This document shows, piece by piece, positions 25,280-26,357 of a stretch of DNA of 26,357 nt. The stretch lies in contig SKHH01000180.1 in the NCBI GenBank assembly GCA_007117055.1, positions 1 through 26,357 on the forward strand, given 5' to 3'. A program made the position numbers and the translations under genes. The DNA comes from Lishizhenia sp. (GTDB taxonomy: Bacteria > Bacteroidota > Bacteroidia > Flavobacteriales_D > Crocinitomicaceae). Position 1 is the first letter of the stretch, and each line of letters starts with the position of its first letter. The notes under the pieces are model-generated. The model ran no database searches. It worked only from the letters and a program-made list of their open reading frames with translations, and was not told where the DNA came from.

Positions 25280-25435
25280 AAACCAAATTATTTTATAAAA
25301 ATAGTAATAAGGCAAGCTCCTAAGCAGAATCAATTATCTTTTTCGTCAAAAACGTAATTACAGTCGACTAAACAAGGTTCTCAACTAATTAAAACCAGTA
25401 AACCACTACTGCAATAATGAACATAATTACATCAA

Positions 25436-26059
25436 CTAGAGCGACTGAATCACCTCATCCAATACTTCGGTGATGTCACCCTCAACATGATGATAAGTAT
25501 GTAAACCTGCTTTTTTTGCTCCTTTAATATGTTGTGCAGAATCATCAATAAACAAGGTCTCTTCTGGATCTAAACCTTCCCTTTCTAATACCTCTTGAAA
25601 AATTTCAACGTGAGGTTTACGCATACCCAATTCGAAAGAGTAATACGCTGTATGAAAATACGAAGGAAACTCACCATAGCCAAACTTATTCATTTCATCA
25701 TTCAATTGTTGAATATGCAGTGGGTTTGTATTACTAAGCAGAAAAATATTATACTCCTCAATCACTTCTTCTAAAAAAGTCAACCTATGCTCTGGAATAC
25801 CAGAAAGCATAGCATTCCAAGCAAGTATGATTTCATCATCCGTTACTCCTTTTGGCAGTTCTCTCTTTAATGCTGCAATAAAACCTTCGGTATCCAAATG
25901 CCCTGTTTCATATTTATCAAATAAATCAACCTGTTCTGCTTGCGAGTAAAATGACTTAGGATCACTTACACCCAAGTCTTGAAAAGCGCTTATCGTATTT
26001 TGGTAGTTGATATCATAAATCACCCCACCTAAATCGAAAATGATATTTTTAATAGCCAT
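25436..26059 (-). CDS. HAD-superfamily hydrolase, YihX-like
   Basis: A 207-residue haloacid-dehalogenase-type phosphatase. From the ATG at 26059 it reads MAIKNIIFDLGGVIYDINYQ; the longer frame to 26113 covers the promoter. Motif I is D9-L-G-G-V, where Asp9 is the nucleophile and the usual second Asp is Gly, as in YihX and other subfamily IA members. Motif II is S109-N110 (FLLSNTN), motif III is K148 (GMRKPHVEIF), motif IV is D172-D173 (LFIDDSAQHIKGAKKAG). The alpha-helical cap lies between about 16 and 95. YihX of E. coli acts on alpha-D-glucose-1-phosphate; the substrate here is unknown. It has no close same-strand partner except the small gene at 25025, 156 bases on. Confidence 0.9.
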   Translation of the reverse strand: MAIKNIIFDLGGVIYDINYQNTISAFQDLGVSDPKSFYSQAEQVDLFDKYETGHLDTEGFIAALKRELPKGVTDDEIILAWNAMLSGIPEHRLTFLEEVIEEYNIFLLSNTNPLHIQQLNDEMNKFGYGEFPSYFHTAYYSFELGMRKPHVEIFQEVLEREGLDPEETLFIDDSAQHIKGAKKAGLHTYHHVEGDITEVLDEVIQSL

Positions 26060-26079
26060 TCGTAAAATAAATAATAAAG

Positions 26080-26107
26080 CAAACTTATTAAATCTTTTTG
26101 ATTTAAT
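26080..26107 (-). promoter_or_regulatory. Promoter -7 element of the HAD gene with adjoining inverted repeat
   Basis: On the minus strand TAAGTTTG (26080-26087) is a full match to TAnnTTTG, 20 bases before the ATG. Directly upstream, ATTAAATC (26087-26094) and GATTTAAT (26100-26107) form a perfect 8-base inverted repeat around five T, exactly where a -33 box would be expected and none is seen. The repeat could be a regulator site or chance in AT-rich DNA. Confidence 0.5.
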
Positions 26108-26226
26108 CTGCATTATTTAATGACCAGAATTAACGATAGTAACAATTCATCATTACAGAACTAAAAAACAATCGCATAGATAAGGAGAAATGAAATGATT
26201 TAATGCGTTCAAAAATCTATAAAACA

Positions 26227-26357
26227 TTACGCTGCCGCAGCATGGGCAACCAAGTCACTCATTTCAAGAAACTCTAAGGTCTTTTCATTTGTAGCTTCTA
26301 AGACTACTTTGGGTGCCACACCTGCTTCAAGCGCCTCTTTCCATCGAAGTGCGCACA
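26227..26357 (-). CDS. DUF2237 family protein, C-terminal end only
   Basis: The last 42 residues of a protein cut by the window edge, ending in TAA at 26227-26229. The text CALRWKEALEAGVAP then KVVLEATNEKTLEF closely matches the conserved C-terminal block of DUF2237 (COG3651), small proteins of about 120 residues with conserved cysteines and no known function. The tail ends HAAAA. About 80 residues should lie beyond the window. It is 167 bases upstream of the HAD gene, in the same direction. Confidence 0.8.
   Translation of the reverse strand, partial: CALRWKEALEAGVAPKVVLEATNEKTLEFLEMSDLVAHAAAA

Noticed and set aside
25389..25424. Tiny minus-strand frame reading MFIIAVVVYWF after the HAD gene
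   Set aside because: Eleven codons of hydrophobic residues with no promoter or ribosome site; chance frames of this size are common in AT-rich DNA.
1..26357. Mobile elements, CRISPR arrays, tRNA or rRNA genes, defence genes
   Set aside because: I saw no transposase or integrase motifs, no regularly spaced repeats, and no RNA gene landmarks in the gaps between genes.

Overview
The window looks like the chromosome of a Gram-negative Bacteroidota bacterium of the Flavobacteriia type. It is AT-rich. Its promoters match the Bacteroidota pattern TTTG, 17 bases, TAnnTTTG rather than sigma-70 -35/-10 boxes, and ribosome binding sites are almost absent. It carries a Bacteroidota-type division cluster with yqeY directly behind ftsZ, a fused E1 alpha/beta 2-oxoacid dehydrogenase, and a long MraY. 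A finer placement (for example near Crocinitomicaceae) is only a guess.

Left part, minus strand, 1-18080: the 3'-truncated recQ (1-2132) is separated by a strong terminator from a 14-gene division and cell-wall (dcw) operon. Read in its own direction the operon is mraZ, rsmH, ftsL-like, ftsI with a PASTA domain, murE, mraY, murD, ftsW, murG, murC, ftsQ, ftsA, ftsZ, yqeY. Genes overlap or lie within about 25 bases of each other, so one long transcript is likely. The products make UDP-MurNAc-peptide (MurC, D, E), lipid I and II (MraY, MurG), septal peptidoglycan (FtsW with FtsI, assisted by FtsQ and FtsL) and the cytokinetic ring (FtsA, FtsZ). MurE has the DNPR motif of meso-diaminopimelate ligases. 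murF, murB and ddl are not in the cluster.

The 327-base divergent region 18081-18407 is the regulatory centre of the window. It holds a three-box direct-repeat array next to mraZ that resembles MraZ operators, a second array in inverted orientation about 120 bases away, a repeated 10-mer, a small palindrome and a good promoter for rplS.

Right part, 18408-26357: rplS (L19) with its terminator; a GH25 lysozyme-like lipoprotein starting five bases after that terminator; the E1 alpha/beta fusion; a near-perfect bidirectional terminator; convergent pgk with a textbook promoter; then a plus-strand set of fatty acid desaturase, MmcQ/YjbR protein and Hsp15-like S4 protein. The end is minus strand: an 84-residue protein that resembles a free-standing type IX secretion sorting domain, a YihX-like HAD hydrolase with an inverted repeat at its promoter, and the C-terminus of a DUF2237 protein.

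Most of this is housekeeping DNA. No defence system, mobile element, CRISPR array, tRNA or rRNA was seen. The least explained signals are the inverted MraZ-type arrays and the orphan sorting-domain-like protein.
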